From Marinobacter gelidimuriae (GTDB taxonomy: Bacteria > Pseudomonadota > Gammaproteobacteria > Pseudomonadales > Oleiphilaceae): a stretch of 64,000 nt of DNA. The DNA is taken from positions 110,391-174,390 of the forward strand of contig NZ_KB889828.1 of assembly GCF_000372805.1 (NCBI RefSeq), given 5' to 3'. The notes under the pieces were generated by a model. That model was not told the DNA's origin and made no database searches. It saw nothing but the letters and a program-made list of their open reading frames with translations. Shown here one piece after another: positions 10,521 to 19,569 of the stretch (position 1 is the first letter of the stretch; every line of letters starts with the position of its first letter). The position numbers were made by a program, and so were the translations under genes.

Positions 10521-11427
10521 ATTGAGTTTCCAATGTGTTCCAGAGTGTATTGAATTCTTGGGTACGGGGTTGGCTCAGGCGCAGCAATCGAATTTCCAGT
10601 GTTACGTCCCATCGCTCATCGCCGGCGCGCACCAGGCTGCCAGATTCTTCGCTTTTTTGTGCCATGCGCTGGGGCAACCAGCCCATGCCAAAGCCTTGCT
10701 TTACCAGCGCTTTTACGCTGGCCGACTGAGCATTTTCATTCAGCGGCAACAGGTTGGCGGTGATCTTCTGCCGCGCAAGATGGGTGGTAATGGCGGGCTG
10801 TAAAAACCCCCGCGGATGGTAAGCAATCAGCGGCACCGGCTGCGCTGCGCTGCCAGGCAGAACAAAACGCGGGGCGCCCTGTTCGTCGCCGATGCTCAGC
10901 GGTATCAGTGCCTCCTTTGACAGGGTCAGGGAGCGGTAGGCGCTGCTGTTGAGCCGCTCACGCCAGGGCAGGTCTTCATGCCAGTAGCACAGCACGAGAT
11001 CGCAGTCGCCGTTGTCGAGCGCGTCCAGAAATTGCTCGCCTATCCAGTTGGTGGCCTTTAGGTTCAGTTGCAGTCGCTCGGCTACCCCGGCCTGTTGCGC
11101 CCAGGTCTGGTAAAAGTGGGAGAACAGACCCTGGGTAGAACCCACACTGATGCGGGCACTGGCTTCGGATTCAAGGTGTTTTACCCGCTCGCGGGTGTCG
11201 CGAACATCGCGGGTGACCCGCGCGCACAACTCGGCAAAAACCTCACCCGCGGGGGTCAGCGACAGTGGCAGCGTCTGGCGGTTAACCAAGGTTGCACCCA
11301 TGGCGTCTTCCAGCAGGCGAATACGCCGGCTGAAGGTAGGCTGGCTGACGTGTTGAAGCTCAGCCGCACGGGAAAAATGGCGGGTGCGGGCCAGCGCCAT
11401 AAAATCTTCCATCCAGCGTACTTCCAT
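10510..11427 (-). CDS. LysR-family transcriptional regulator
   Basis: The N-terminal winged helix-turn-helix is clear (MEDFMALARTRHFSRAAELQ, then VSQPTFSRRIRLLEDAMGATL), followed by a substrate-binding domain, about 305 residues. The frame opens at 11475, but the ATG at 11427 has a GGGGGGAAT ribosome site directly upstream and gives the usual short LysR N-terminus. It sits between dppF and the peptidase, same strand, overlapping the latter. It may control this peptide-use locus; the ligand is unknown. Confidence 0.85.
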   Translation of the reverse strand: MEVRWMEDFMALARTRHFSRAAELQHVSQPTFSRRIRLLEDAMGATLVNRQTLPLSLTPAGEVFAELCARVTRDVRDTRERVKHLESEASARISVGSTQGLFSHFYQTWAQQAGVAERLQLNLKATNWIGEQFLDALDNGDCDLVLCYWHEDLPWRERLNSSAYRSLTLSKEALIPLSIGDEQGAPRFVLPGSAAQPVPLIAYHPRGFLQPAITTHLARQKITANLLPLNENAQSASVKALVKQGFGMGWLPQRMAQKSEESGSLVRAGDERWDVTLEIRLLRLSQPRTQEFNTLWNTLETQYDR

Positions 11428-11489
11428 ATTCCCCCCCACGGCTTTGCGGACCATTGGCTTTGCATCATAACGCATCGGCTAACGGGTTC

Positions 11490-12503
11490 TCACAAACGGC
11501 CTTCTTCCACACCGTGGCAGGCCACCTGGCCCCCGCTATCTGTGGCGAATAATTCCGGGATTTCCTGGCGGCAACGATCGTTGGCGTAAGGGCAGCGGCC
11601 ATGGAACACGCAGCCCGGGGGCAGGTCAACCGGCGTGGGCACCTCGCCCTGCAGGCGAATGTAATTGGGCCGGCCGTCTTCCAGCCGCGGTATCGCGGAC
11701 AGCAATGCCTGGGTGTAAGGGTGCCGCGGGGTGGCAAACAACGCCTTGGTCGGCGCCAGTTCACACACCCGGCCCAGATACATCACCGCCACGCGAGTGC
11801 CAAAGTGCTCCACCACCGCCAAATCGTGGGTGATAAATAGATAGGTCAGATTGCGCGATTCCTGGGCGTCCATCATCAGGTTCAGCACTTGCGCCTGAAT
11901 AGACACATCCAATGCCGAAATGGGCTCGTCCGCCACAATAAATTCCGGATCTACCGCCAAGGCGCGGGCTATGGCAATACGCTGACGCTGGCCACCAGAG
12001 AACTCGTGACCAAAGCGGCTGCCCCAATCCGGATCAATCCCCACCGATTGCATTACATCCTGTACTTTATTAAGCACGTCGGCTTTGCTCCACTCGGGGT
12101 GGTGAAAGTGGATCGGCTCTTCGAGGGTTTGCTGAATGGTCATCCGCGGATTCAACGAGGCATAAGGGTTCTGAAAAATCATCTGCATTTTGCTGCGGTA
12201 CGGCAACAGCGCTTTGCCTTCCAGCGTGTCGATGCGCTTGCCTTCGTAGTGCACTTCACCGGCGGTGGGCGACAGCAGGCCCATAATGGTGCGGGCAACC
12301 GTAGACTTGCCACAGCCAGACTCCCCCACGACGCACAGCGCTTCACCTCTGAACACTTGCAGATTCACGCCGTTGATGGCGTGTACCGCTTCCTGTTTGC
12401 GCTGAAAGCGACCGTTTTTAAAGCTGATCTGCTCCAACAGGCTGCCAGTCAGATCGAATTTCTTCTCCAGACCGCGAATATCAACCAACGGCGAGGCGCT
12501 CAT
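11490..12503 (-). CDS. dppF: Dipeptide/oligopeptide ABC transporter ATP-binding protein (DppF-like)
   Basis: A 337-residue ATPase with Walker A (GESGCGKST), ABC signature (SGGQRQRIAIARAL), Walker B/D-loop (IVADEPISALDVS) and the C-terminal oligopeptide-transporter Cys region (PPGCVFHGRCPYANDRC) that in this subfamily can hold an Fe-S cluster. It overlaps dppD by 4 bp. With DppD it would form the heteromeric motor of the importer. Confidence 0.92.
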   Translation of the reverse strand: MSASPLVDIRGLEKKFDLTGSLLEQISFKNGRFQRKQEAVHAINGVNLQVFRGEALCVVGESGCGKSTVARTIMGLLSPTAGEVHYEGKRIDTLEGKALLPYRSKMQMIFQNPYASLNPRMTIQQTLEEPIHFHHPEWSKADVLNKVQDVMQSVGIDPDWGSRFGHEFSGGQRQRIAIARALAVDPEFIVADEPISALDVSIQAQVLNLMMDAQESRNLTYLFITHDLAVVEHFGTRVAVMYLGRVCELAPTKALFATPRHPYTQALLSAIPRLEDGRPNYIRLQGEVPTPVDLPPGCVFHGRCPYANDRCRQEIPELFATDSGGQVACHGVEEGRL

Positions 12504-13498
12504 GGGGCCACCTCCCGGGCTTGCTGTTCTTGTGCAATCAAACGTTCTACCTCATAGCAGGCCACATCTACATTACCGGCCCGCACATAATCAGGCATAG
12601 TGCTGCGGCATTCATCGGTGGCGAATGAGCAGCGCGGGTTAAACGGGCAACCCGTGGGTACATTCTTTAACGACGGCATGGCGCCCGGTATCTGGAACAA
12701 CCGCGCACCGGGCTCGCCCATTTGCGGCAACGCGTTTATCAGCCCCTGGGTATACGGGTGCTGGGCATCGTTGATGATTTCCCGGGTAGGCCCCTGCTCG
12801 ATAATGCGACCGGAGTACATCACCAGCATGCGCTGGGACACCTGAGATACCACACCCAAATCATGGGTAATCAGCATCAGCGCAACGTTTTCCTGTTCGC
12901 ACAAATCCAGCAGCAGAGCCATGATCTCGGCCTGAATGGTTACATCCAGAGCAGTCGTGGGCTCATCCGCAATAATAATCTCCGGGTCTAGCAGCAAGGC
13001 AATGGCAATAATCACCCGCTGGCGCATACCGCCAGACAGTTCATGGGGGTATTGGTTCAGGCGTTTCTCGGGCGATGGAATCTGTACCTTGCGCAGTTTG
13101 TCTACCGCAATGGCCCGCGCGTCTTTGGTGCTGATCCGGCGGTGGGCCTTGATGGCTTCGACCATCTGGGTGCCAATGGTCAGCACCGGATTCAGGGTCA
13201 TCATCGGGTCCTGAAAAATCATGGCGATGCGGTTGCCGCGGATTTTCCGCAGTTCACGCTCGCTCATGGCCGCCAGGTCTTTGCCTTCAAACAGAATCTG
13301 CCCGCCGGCAATGTAGCCCGGCTGCGCTATCAGATTGAGAATGGAAAATGCCGCCACGGATTTACCCGCGCCGGATTCACCCACCAGGCCCAGCCTTTCG
13401 CCTTTGTCCAGCGAAAAGCTGATGCCCCGCAGGGCTGTCAAATCGCCACCGCGCACGGCAAAGCGAACATTCAGATTTTTTACTTCCAGCAATGCCAT
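12500..13498 (-). CDS. dppD: Dipeptide/oligopeptide ABC transporter ATP-binding protein (DppD-like)
   Basis: A 332-residue ATPase with Walker A (GESGAGKS), ABC signature (SGGMRQRVIIAIAL), Walker B (IIADEPTTALDVT) and the C-terminal Cys region (PTGCPFNPRCSFATDEC). Paralogue and partner of DppF; the gene overlaps dppF by 4 bp and follows dppC after 4 bp, so translation is probably coupled. Confidence 0.92.
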   Translation of the reverse strand: MALLEVKNLNVRFAVRGGDLTALRGISFSLDKGERLGLVGESGAGKSVAAFSILNLIAQPGYIAGGQILFEGKDLAAMSERELRKIRGNRIAMIFQDPMMTLNPVLTIGTQMVEAIKAHRRISTKDARAIAVDKLRKVQIPSPEKRLNQYPHELSGGMRQRVIIAIALLLDPEIIIADEPTTALDVTIQAEIMALLLDLCEQENVALMLITHDLGVVSQVSQRMLVMYSGRIIEQGPTREIINDAQHPYTQGLINALPQMGEPGARLFQIPGAMPSLKNVPTGCPFNPRCSFATDECRSTMPDYVRAGNVDVACYEVERLIAQEQQAREVAP

Positions 13499-13502
13499 CG
13501 GA

Positions 13503-14435
13503 TTATCCCTTGTACAGCCGTGGGTTCATTACATCGCGCAGCCAGTCACCCAGCAGGTTGATCACCAGCACCAACACCACCAGCACCAGGCCGGGCAGCA
13601 GGGTGATCCACCAGGAACCGCTCTGAATGTAGTCGAAGCCGGATTTGATCAGCGAGCCCAGCGACGGCTGGGTTTCTGGCATGCCCAGGCCAAGAAACGA
13701 CAGAGCCGCTTCGGAAATAATGGCGTTGGCAATTTGCACCGTACCAATCACGAAAATGGGCGACAGAGTATTGGGCAGAATGTGGCGGAACATAATGCGA
13801 TTGGTACGAAAACCCATCACCTTGGCCGCATCCACGTATTCCTTTTTCTTCTCTGCCAGCACCGAGGCTCGCACGGTGCGGGCAATTTGCGGCCATTCGG
13901 CCAACCCGATGATAAAAATCAGCATGTAAATGGCGATTTCACCAAACATCAGGCTGCCAAAGCTGGCCTTGAACACCGCGCCCACAATAATCGCCACCAT
14001 CAAGGTAGAGAACGACAGCTGCACGTCGGCGATGCGCATCAGAATGGCGTCTACTCGACCGCCCATGTAGCCGGCCAGCAGACCAAACAAAATGCCCAGT
14101 ACGGCTTGCAGAATAACCGCACCAAAACCGATCATCAGCGACACCCGGGTGCCGTACAAAATGGTCGACAGCATATCCCGGCCCTGGGCATCGGTACCCA
14201 ACGGGAAGGCCCCGTCGGCGCCGCTCATACCAACCGGCGGTAACTCCGAGTTCATGATGTCGATCAGCGCCAGATCGTAAGGATCAGTCGGTGCTAACAA
14301 GGGTGCGAAAATCGCCGACAGAACCATCGCCAACAATACGATGAAGCTGATAATGGCGACCTTGTCGCGCTTGAAGCTGTACCAGAGGAAAGAGTCGCGG
14401 ACGCGAGCCCAACGGGAGACAGTCGCGGTCATCAT
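13503..14435 (-). CDS. dppC: Dipeptide ABC transporter permease (DppC-like)
   Basis: A 310-residue inner-membrane permease. An N-terminal segment (KRDKVAIISFIVLLAMVLSAIF) precedes the BPD_transp_1 core, with the coupling loop (EYVDAAKVMGFRTNRIMFRHILPNT) that contacts the ATPases. Overlaps the end of dppB by 4 bp. The periplasmic loop after the first helix is typical of DppC. Confidence 0.92.
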   Translation of the reverse strand: MMTATVSRWARVRDSFLWYSFKRDKVAIISFIVLLAMVLSAIFAPLLAPTDPYDLALIDIMNSELPPVGMSGADGAFPLGTDAQGRDMLSTILYGTRVSLMIGFGAVILQAVLGILFGLLAGYMGGRVDAILMRIADVQLSFSTLMVAIIVGAVFKASFGSLMFGEIAIYMLIFIIGLAEWPQIARTVRASVLAEKKKEYVDAAKVMGFRTNRIMFRHILPNTLSPIFVIGTVQIANAIISEAALSFLGLGMPETQPSLGSLIKSGFDYIQSGSWWITLLPGLVLVVLVLVINLLGDWLRDVMNPRLYKG

Positions 14436-15481
14436 GCTTTTTTACCTGTCAGTTTTACAGTGGGGTTCACCAGGCCGTAGATCAGATCCACAATCGTGTT
14501 GGTAATCACAAAAACCAACCCCACCACCATCAGGTAGGCCACAATCAGCGGAATGTCGCTGCGGGTAATGGCTTCCAGAAACATCAGGCCCATGCCCGGC
14601 CACTGGAATACGGTTTCGGTAAGAATGGTGTAAGCGACCATGATGCCGAGTTGCACACCGCCTACGGTAATGACCGGCAGCATGGTGTTTTTCAGGGCGT
14701 GCAGAAAGTTGATGCGGCCGGAAGACAGGCCCTTGGCCCGGGCGTAGCGAATGTAGTCGCTTTGCAGCACCTCCATCATTTCCGCACGAATCAGCCGGAT
14801 AAACAGCGGCAGCATTATAGACGCCAGAGACACGCAGGGGAGCACCAGGTGCCAGAGGCCGTCTGATGAGAAAAACCCTGAATTCCAGGTGCCGAACAAA
14901 TGGGTAAGCTCATCACCGCGACCGTAAGAGGGCAAACCGCCATCGGTAGACAGCGCACCATTCAGCCAGGCGCCCCAACCGGTATCCGTTGGGAACATTT
15001 CAATGGTAACCCCAATCGAAAACAGCTGAATCAGCATAATGGCGGTCAAAAACACCGGAATCGAAATGCCCACGGTGCTGATGCCCATAAAAAATTTCGA
15101 CAGAAATGCCTGCGGACGAATGGCCGCGTACACCCCGATGGGCACCGAGAACACCATAATAATCAGGCTGGCACCAATCACCAGTTCCAGCGTAGCCGGA
15201 AGGTGTTCCGCAATAACCTGTAACGTAGGCTTGCCGTAGAAGTACGAAATGCCCAGATCTCCCTGCAGGGCATTGCCGGCAAAGCGCACATACTGCACGT
15301 AAATCGGGTCATTCAGCCCCATCTCGTCACGCAGTGCATCGCGCTCCTCAAGCGACACCGACATGCCCACCAGTTCCTGCAGCGGGTCACCCAGGCCGTC
15401 CTGAATGGCAAACGCGATCATGCTGATCACGAACATGACCAGAAATGCCTGAGAAATCCGTTGAACCAAAAACGCTAGCAT
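14432..15481 (-). CDS. dppB: Dipeptide ABC transporter permease (DppB-like)
   Basis: A 349-residue permease. It begins MLAFLVQRISQAFLVMFVIS, as usual for DppB. The EAA coupling loop is near residues 235-265 (YIRYARAKGLSSGRINFLHALKN). Separated from dppA by a 123-bp gap with a strong hairpin, so it may be expressed less than the binding protein. Confidence 0.92.
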   Translation of the reverse strand: MLAFLVQRISQAFLVMFVISMIAFAIQDGLGDPLQELVGMSVSLEERDALRDEMGLNDPIYVQYVRFAGNALQGDLGISYFYGKPTLQVIAEHLPATLELVIGASLIIMVFSVPIGVYAAIRPQAFLSKFFMGISTVGISIPVFLTAIMLIQLFSIGVTIEMFPTDTGWGAWLNGALSTDGGLPSYGRGDELTHLFGTWNSGFFSSDGLWHLVLPCVSLASIMLPLFIRLIRAEMMEVLQSDYIRYARAKGLSSGRINFLHALKNTMLPVITVGGVQLGIMVAYTILTETVFQWPGMGLMFLEAITRSDIPLIVAYLMVVGLVFVITNTIVDLIYGLVNPTVKLTGKKA

Positions 15482-15507
15482 GGAAAATGTCCGGATTAGG
15501 CGTCAAT

Positions 15508-15554
15508 AAAAAAACCGGTTGCGGGCGCCCTGGGTAGAGTGGGTGCCCGCAGCC
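15508..15554 (-). terminator. Hairpin with T-run between dppA and dppB (partial terminator)
   Basis: On the minus strand a 14-bp stem (15517-15530 with 15541-15554, two G-T type mismatches) with a 10-nt loop is followed by a run of seven T. It lies after the dppA stop and before dppB. Such structures commonly let the binding protein be made in excess over the membrane genes. Confidence 0.7.
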
Positions 15555-15604
15555 GGCCGGGTTTTACGGGTTGATCAAGTACTGTTGAGAGTGATCAGAG
15601 ACGA

Positions 15605-17167
15605 TTACTCGACCACCAGGTCTCCCAAGTACGGGAGGTTCATCACGTTCAGAATGGGGTCAAGTTTCACATTTTTCTTTGAGGCCCAGGCCAGATCCTG
15701 CCAGTGCAGCGGAATAAACGCAGCGTCGTCATACAGGCGTTGTTCTGCTTCCTGCAACATCTCAGCGCGTTTTTCACGATCGGTTTCAACATTGGCTTTT
15801 GCCACCAGCGCGTCTACTTCCGGATTACAGTAGTTACCCGCGTTGTACTGGCCAGCGCCGGTGTCGGCGTTCGGGCAGAAGGTCAGGAACTCGAAAAAGT
15901 TCGCAGAGTCTTCGGTATCGGCGTGCCAGCCAATCAACATCATGTCGCCTGAGCGAGCATCAAATTCCGGCCAGTACTGGGCTTTGGGCAGCGTTTTCAG
16001 GTCAACCGTGATGTTAATGCGCGCCAGCATGGCCGCAGCCGCCTGAGCGATTTTGTCATCGTTCACGTAGCGGTTGTTCGGCGACATCATGGTGATGGTA
16101 AAGCCGTCTTCGTAACCGGCTTCCTTCATCAGTTCCTGCGCTTTTTTCACATCATAACGCAGCTTCAAAGATTCGTTATGGCCAGAATAGCCGGCCGGTG
16201 ACATCTGCGCCGCGGGTGTCGCAAAGCCTTTCATGATTTTAGCCGCAATGCCTTCCTGGTTAATGGCGTAAGCCACCGCCTGGCGCACTTTGGGATTCTT
16301 GAAGGCTTCAACACGATCCTGGTTCAGGTGGAACATGATGATGCGGGTACCGCTCATGGTCACCAGGTCTGTGTCTTTGTCGCGCTTGATGCGGTCCAGA
16401 TCGGTTGGCGGTACCGGAGCGATAAAATCCACACCGCCAGACAATAACGCCGATACGCGGGTGTTGTTTTCTTTGATGGGGGTCAGCACGATTTTCTTGA
16501 CGTTGCCGGGCGATGCTTCATCCCAGTAATCGGCAAAGCGTTCAAACTCCATACGCACGCCCTGCTGGCGCGACGTAACCACGAAAGGGCCAGTTCCCGA
16601 TAGATTGCCCGAGGCAAAGGAACTGCCGTGCTTGGAAATGGCCGCTTTGCTTTGGCCGTCTTCGGTTTCACCCGAGTAGAACTCGCTGTCTAGCGGGAAA
16701 ATATACGTCGCAGTATTCAGCAGTAGCGGGTAAGGCTCGGCGGTAACCAGCTCAAAGGTGTAGTCATCAATCACGTTGATGCCGGTAAACGGTGCAAAGA
16801 TCGCCTTGTAATCGGAGCTTTCTTTCAAACGCTCGTAGGTAAATTTCACGTCTTTGGTGGTCAGCTCGTTACCGGAGTGGAACTTAACGCCCTCGCGCAG
16901 CTTGAAGCGCATGGTTTTATCATCCACACGCTCCCAACTTTCCGCCAGGCGGGCGTCAAAACCCAGGTCTTTGTTCCAGCGTATCAGCGGGTCAAAGCTC
17001 ATGTGTGACAACTGCAGCATACCGCCAGACAACTGCTCGTGGATGTCTAAAGTGACGGGGTCGGCGTCGTACGCCATTTTCAGTTCTTTGGTCGCTTCAG
17101 CAGACAGCGCCAAGGGCGCTGCGGCCAAAGCCATAGAGCCAACAAATGCGGTCAGTAGCTTTCTCAT
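15605..17167 (-). CDS. dppA: Periplasmic dipeptide-binding protein (SBP family 5)
   Basis: A 520-residue family 5 solute-binding protein with signal peptide (MRKLLTAFVGSMALAAAPLALSA). Family features: SFDPLIRWN near residue 58, GVKFHSGNELTTKDVKFT and GTGPFVV. It captures peptides in the periplasm for the DppBCDF importer encoded next. Substrate specificity (dipeptide, longer peptide, or haem as for some DppA) cannot be read from the sequence. Confidence 0.92.
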   Translation of the reverse strand: MRKLLTAFVGSMALAAAPLALSAEATKELKMAYDADPVTLDIHEQLSGGMLQLSHMSFDPLIRWNKDLGFDARLAESWERVDDKTMRFKLREGVKFHSGNELTTKDVKFTYERLKESSDYKAIFAPFTGINVIDDYTFELVTAEPYPLLLNTATYIFPLDSEFYSGETEDGQSKAAISKHGSSFASGNLSGTGPFVVTSRQQGVRMEFERFADYWDEASPGNVKKIVLTPIKENNTRVSALLSGGVDFIAPVPPTDLDRIKRDKDTDLVTMSGTRIIMFHLNQDRVEAFKNPKVRQAVAYAINQEGIAAKIMKGFATPAAQMSPAGYSGHNESLKLRYDVKKAQELMKEAGYEDGFTITMMSPNNRYVNDDKIAQAAAAMLARINITVDLKTLPKAQYWPEFDARSGDMMLIGWHADTEDSANFFEFLTFCPNADTGAGQYNAGNYCNPEVDALVAKANVETDREKRAEMLQEAEQRLYDDAAFIPLHWQDLAWASKKNVKLDPILNVMNLPYLGDLVVE

Positions 17168-17345
17168 CGCGTTTTCCGTTGCTGTTTTAAGAATTGTACG
17201 GACGAATCGGCGCTCAAGAACGCCAGATACCCACTAACAACCTAGTCAACTCACAGCTAAACGGCAATTGAAATTGCGACATACCCCTATACACAAGATG
17301 CATACAAGCGCTTGAATGAACGCACGGGTTGGAGTGAAGAGCCTG

Positions 17346-18077
17346 TCACAGGTTGAAAAGAACCGGCAGCAGCAGCGCGGTAAACAGCCCTGTCAGGCTC
17401 ATGCCCAATGAAGAAAAAGCACCTGCGGTACTGCTGATTTCAAACGCCCGCACGGTGCCAATGGCGTGGCCATTCAAGCCGAGCGCAAAACCGATCACCC
17501 GCTCATCCGTAATTTTCAGCAGGCGGGTGGCTACCTCGACGCACAAGGTGGTAAATACGCCCGTAATCAACAGAGCCGCCATCAACATCGGAACCGAGCT
17601 GCCAATGATGCCACCAATACCCAGAGCGATGGCTGCCGTAACCGATTTTGGTGCTAGCGACGCCATAACCGTTGGCGACGCACCCAGCGCCCAGGCAATT
17701 ACCAGCGTGTACAACACCGCCAGCGAGGCGGCTATAGGCAAGGTGAGAACGATAGGCCAGAGCATGGCACGAATATGATGAATGTTTTGATACAGCGGCA
17801 CGCCCAGCGCCACTGTAGCCGGGCCCAGCAGCAGCATTAGCCAGCTCGCACCTTCGCGATAACTGTCTGGATCTAAGCCTAGCAACGCAATCATGCCGGC
17901 CAGAATGGTGGCTGCGGGCACAACCGGTGGCAGCCACACCGGGCGGCCAATAGCGATGTACACACTGTTCGCTGCAAAAAACGCCAATATAGTCATCGCG
18001 ATGGCCAGCATCGGCGTGTCTGCCAGCACGTGAGACAGCGTCAGTAAACGCTCCCAAACCGTCAACGGACTATTCAT
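17346..18077 (-). CDS. lrgB: LrgB/CidB-family membrane protein
   Basis: A 243-residue polytopic protein of the LrgB family, with the conserved LAPKSVTAAIALGIG and GFALGLNGHAIGTVRAFEIS blocks. In other bacteria LrgAB affects murein hydrolase activity or pyruvate/small-metabolite transport. The frame is open to 18116, but the ATG at 18077 overlaps the upstream lrgA stop by 8 bp, the usual coupled arrangement, and removes a polar N-terminal extension. Confidence 0.87.
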   Translation of the reverse strand: MNSPLTVWERLLTLSHVLADTPMLAIAMTILAFFAANSVYIAIGRPVWLPPVVPAATILAGMIALLGLDPDSYREGASWLMLLLGPATVALGVPLYQNIHHIRAMLWPIVLTLPIAASLAVLYTLVIAWALGASPTVMASLAPKSVTAAIALGIGGIIGSSVPMLMAALLITGVFTTLCVEVATRLLKITDERVIGFALGLNGHAIGTVRAFEISSTAGAFSSLGMSLTGLFTALLLPVLFNL

Positions 18078-18438
18078 GGTTGTTTGAGCCAGAGGGCAGT
18101 TTGCGCGCCAGCACATTTAATAAAACCAAGGTGGTGACCACACTCAAAAAGGTGCCCACCAGCAAAGACACACTCACCGCCAGCCACTGCCCGGTGAACT
18201 TACCGGAGATGAAAAATATCTCTGTCAGGCCGGGCATGATCAGCAAAATAAGCACCGAGATCAGAGCCTGGCTGGCACTGGCCACAGCATTGCCCACGCC
18301 ACCGGTCGCCATAAAATACAGCGTGAGCAGCATCAACCCCAGAATGCCGCCGCTAATCGGCACTAGAAAAACCAGCCGCAGTGATTCCCCTAGCAGGAAA
18401 AACAGCACCAGAATCAGAAAACCCCGTAATATCGACAT
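18070..18438 (-). CDS. lrgA: LrgA/CidA-family holin-like membrane protein
   Basis: Small membrane protein with about four hydrophobic segments, matching the CidA/LrgA family (FFLLGESLRLVFLVPISGGILGLM). The ATG at 18438 (MSILRGFL) gives 122 residues, close to the family norm. A start at 18486 would add 16 polar residues and cannot be excluded. Partner of LrgB, with overlapping genes. Confidence 0.82.
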   Translation of the reverse strand: MSILRGFLILVLFFLLGESLRLVFLVPISGGILGLMLLTLYFMATGGVGNAVASASQALISVLILLIMPGLTEIFFISGKFTGQWLAVSVSLLVGTFLSVVTTLVLLNVLARKLPSGSNNHE

Positions 18439-18541
18439 AGGCGGCGCCCAGCTACTCCCTAAATGAATTACACTCGTCGCGCGCATTGTTACTCACGCAC
18501 CACAAGGGCGCAAACCATCCCGCTGTTACCACAGGAAACCC

Positions 18542-19078
18542 ATGGCGCTCAAAGCTACCATTTTCAAAGCCACGCTGAATATTGCCGATATGGATCGTCA
18601 CTATTACGCCGACCACCAGCTAACTCTGGCCCGCCACCCGTCTGAAAACGACGAACGCATGATGGTGCGGCTACTAGCGTTTGCACTAAACGCCAGTGAC
18701 CAGCTGGAGTTCACAAAAGGCCTGAGCTCAGACGACGAGCCGGAGCTGTGGCAAAAAAACCTGAGCAACGAAATTGAACTTTGGATTGAACTGGGCCTGC
18801 CAGACGAAAGCCGCCTGCGCAAAGCCTGTAATCGCTCAAAACAGGTAATCCTGTACACCTATGGCGGCCGCGGAGTCCCCATATGGTGGGACAAAAATAA
18901 AGCAAAACTGGCCCGTTTTAACAACCTGACCTGCGTGAATCTGGACCCGGAAGCCACCGAACAACTGGCAGGCCTGGCCCAGCGCGCCATGAGCCTTCAG
19001 GTAACCATTCAGGACGGCGAAGTGACCTTCAGTAATGAACACGGGCTTGTGGCCCTAACGCCCGAGCCGTTCGCATGA
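18542..19078 (+). CDS. yaeQ: YaeQ family protein
   Basis: A 178-residue protein with the YaeQ family start (MALKATIFKATLNIADMDRHYY) and conserved blocks (HPSENDERMMVRLLAFAL, GLPDESRLRKACNRS, VILYTYGG). YaeQ has a PD-(D/E)XK nuclease-like fold; its role is not settled. It lies immediately upstream of the tRNA-Arg that hosts the island, divergent from lrgAB. Confidence 0.92.
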   Translation: MALKATIFKATLNIADMDRHYYADHQLTLARHPSENDERMMVRLLAFALNASDQLEFTKGLSSDDEPELWQKNLSNEIELWIELGLPDESRLRKACNRSKQVILYTYGGRGVPIWWDKNKAKLARFNNLTCVNLDPEATEQLAGLAQRAMSLQVTIQDGEVTFSNEHGLVALTPEPFA

Positions 19079-19212
19079 CTAAGCTGAGTTGCCCTCTTGT
19101 ACAGGACCAAACCAGCAAATTAAGCGTTGCTGCCCGGCAAAGGCTGGACAGTCGCCCGCGGCAAACGTAAGATTACGCACTCGAAATTAGCGCATAGCCG
19201 TTAAGCTCGTAA

Positions 19213-19289
19213 GCGCCCGTAGCTCAGCTGGATAGAGTACTGCCCTCCGAAGGCAGTGGTCACAGGTTCGAATCCTGTCGGGCGCACCA
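19213..19289 (+). tRNA. tRNA-Arg (CCG anticodon)
   Basis: A 77-nt cloverleaf including encoded CCA. The acceptor stem GCGCCCG pairs with CGGGCGC, the anticodon stem CTGCC/GGCAG encloses CTCCGAA with anticodon CCG, and the T arm is ACAGG-TTCGAAT-CCTGT. The 3' half is duplicated at 36744, marking it as the integration site of the island. The tRNA remains intact and is followed by a terminator. Confidence 0.97.
19241..19285 (+). repeat. attL core (tRNA-Arg 3' half)
   Basis: 45 bp identical to 36744-36788. Identity resumes for 7 bp (CCATATT) after a single A/G difference at 19286/36789. The crossover must lie inside this block. Confidence 0.95.
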
Positions 19290-19300
19290 TATTATTTAAC

Positions 19301-19340
19301 AAAAACCGCCACTTACGGATTATGCCGAGTGGCGGTTTTT
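19301..19340 (+). terminator. Rho-independent terminator after tRNA-Arg
   Basis: AAAAACCGCCACT pairs with AGTGGCGGTTTTT around a 14-nt loop, ending in a T-run. It lies 12 bp after the tRNA, on the island side of attL, so the island carries a terminator for its host tRNA. Confidence 0.85.
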
Positions 19341-19355
19341 CGTTGCAGACTACTC

Positions 19356-19375
19356 TAGGTGACATATAGGTGACA
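19356..19375 (+). repeat. Paired TAGGTGACA repeats inside attL (probable integrase arm sites)
   Basis: TAGGTGACA occurs at 19356-19364 and 19367-19375, exactly 11 bp apart. The same pair with the same spacing and orientation occurs at 36597-36616 near attR. Confidence 0.7.
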
Positions 19376-19497
19376 CTCGGAGAAGTTTGAAACGTAAGGT
19401 AACAGCCCACCCACTCTCACCAGGCCGTTACTCACCCTCGCTCCAGCAACATGAGAACCTGGCGCAACCGCTAAGATGAGCTTACTTCGGAATTACG

Positions 19498-19569
19498 GGT
19501 TTCCATGGTAACCATCCAAAATCAGCGGTTTCCATGGATACCAAAGTGGATACCTCTGTTTTGGATACC
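19498..19569. repeat. Iteron-like cluster of near-palindromic GGTTTCCATGG(A/T)(A/T)ACC repeats
   Basis: GGTTTCCATGGTAACC (19498-19513) and GGTTTCCATGGATACC (19527-19542) are 29 bp apart and each is nearly palindromic. GGATACC half-copies follow at about 19548 and 19563, and related GGTAACC/GGTTTCC words continue to 19650. Such clusters are typical of binding sites for replication or excision proteins. No gene occupies 19380-19700. Confidence 0.55.

Noticed and set aside
9618..10553. 311-codon open frame antisense to the M24 dipeptidase
   Set aside because: The opposite strand carries all five metal ligands and overlaps properly with the LysR gene; the antisense product is low-complexity.
19201..19410. 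69-codon frame across the tRNA ([20 protein letters not shown])
   Set aside because: This is the well-known spurious translation of a tRNA antisense strand.
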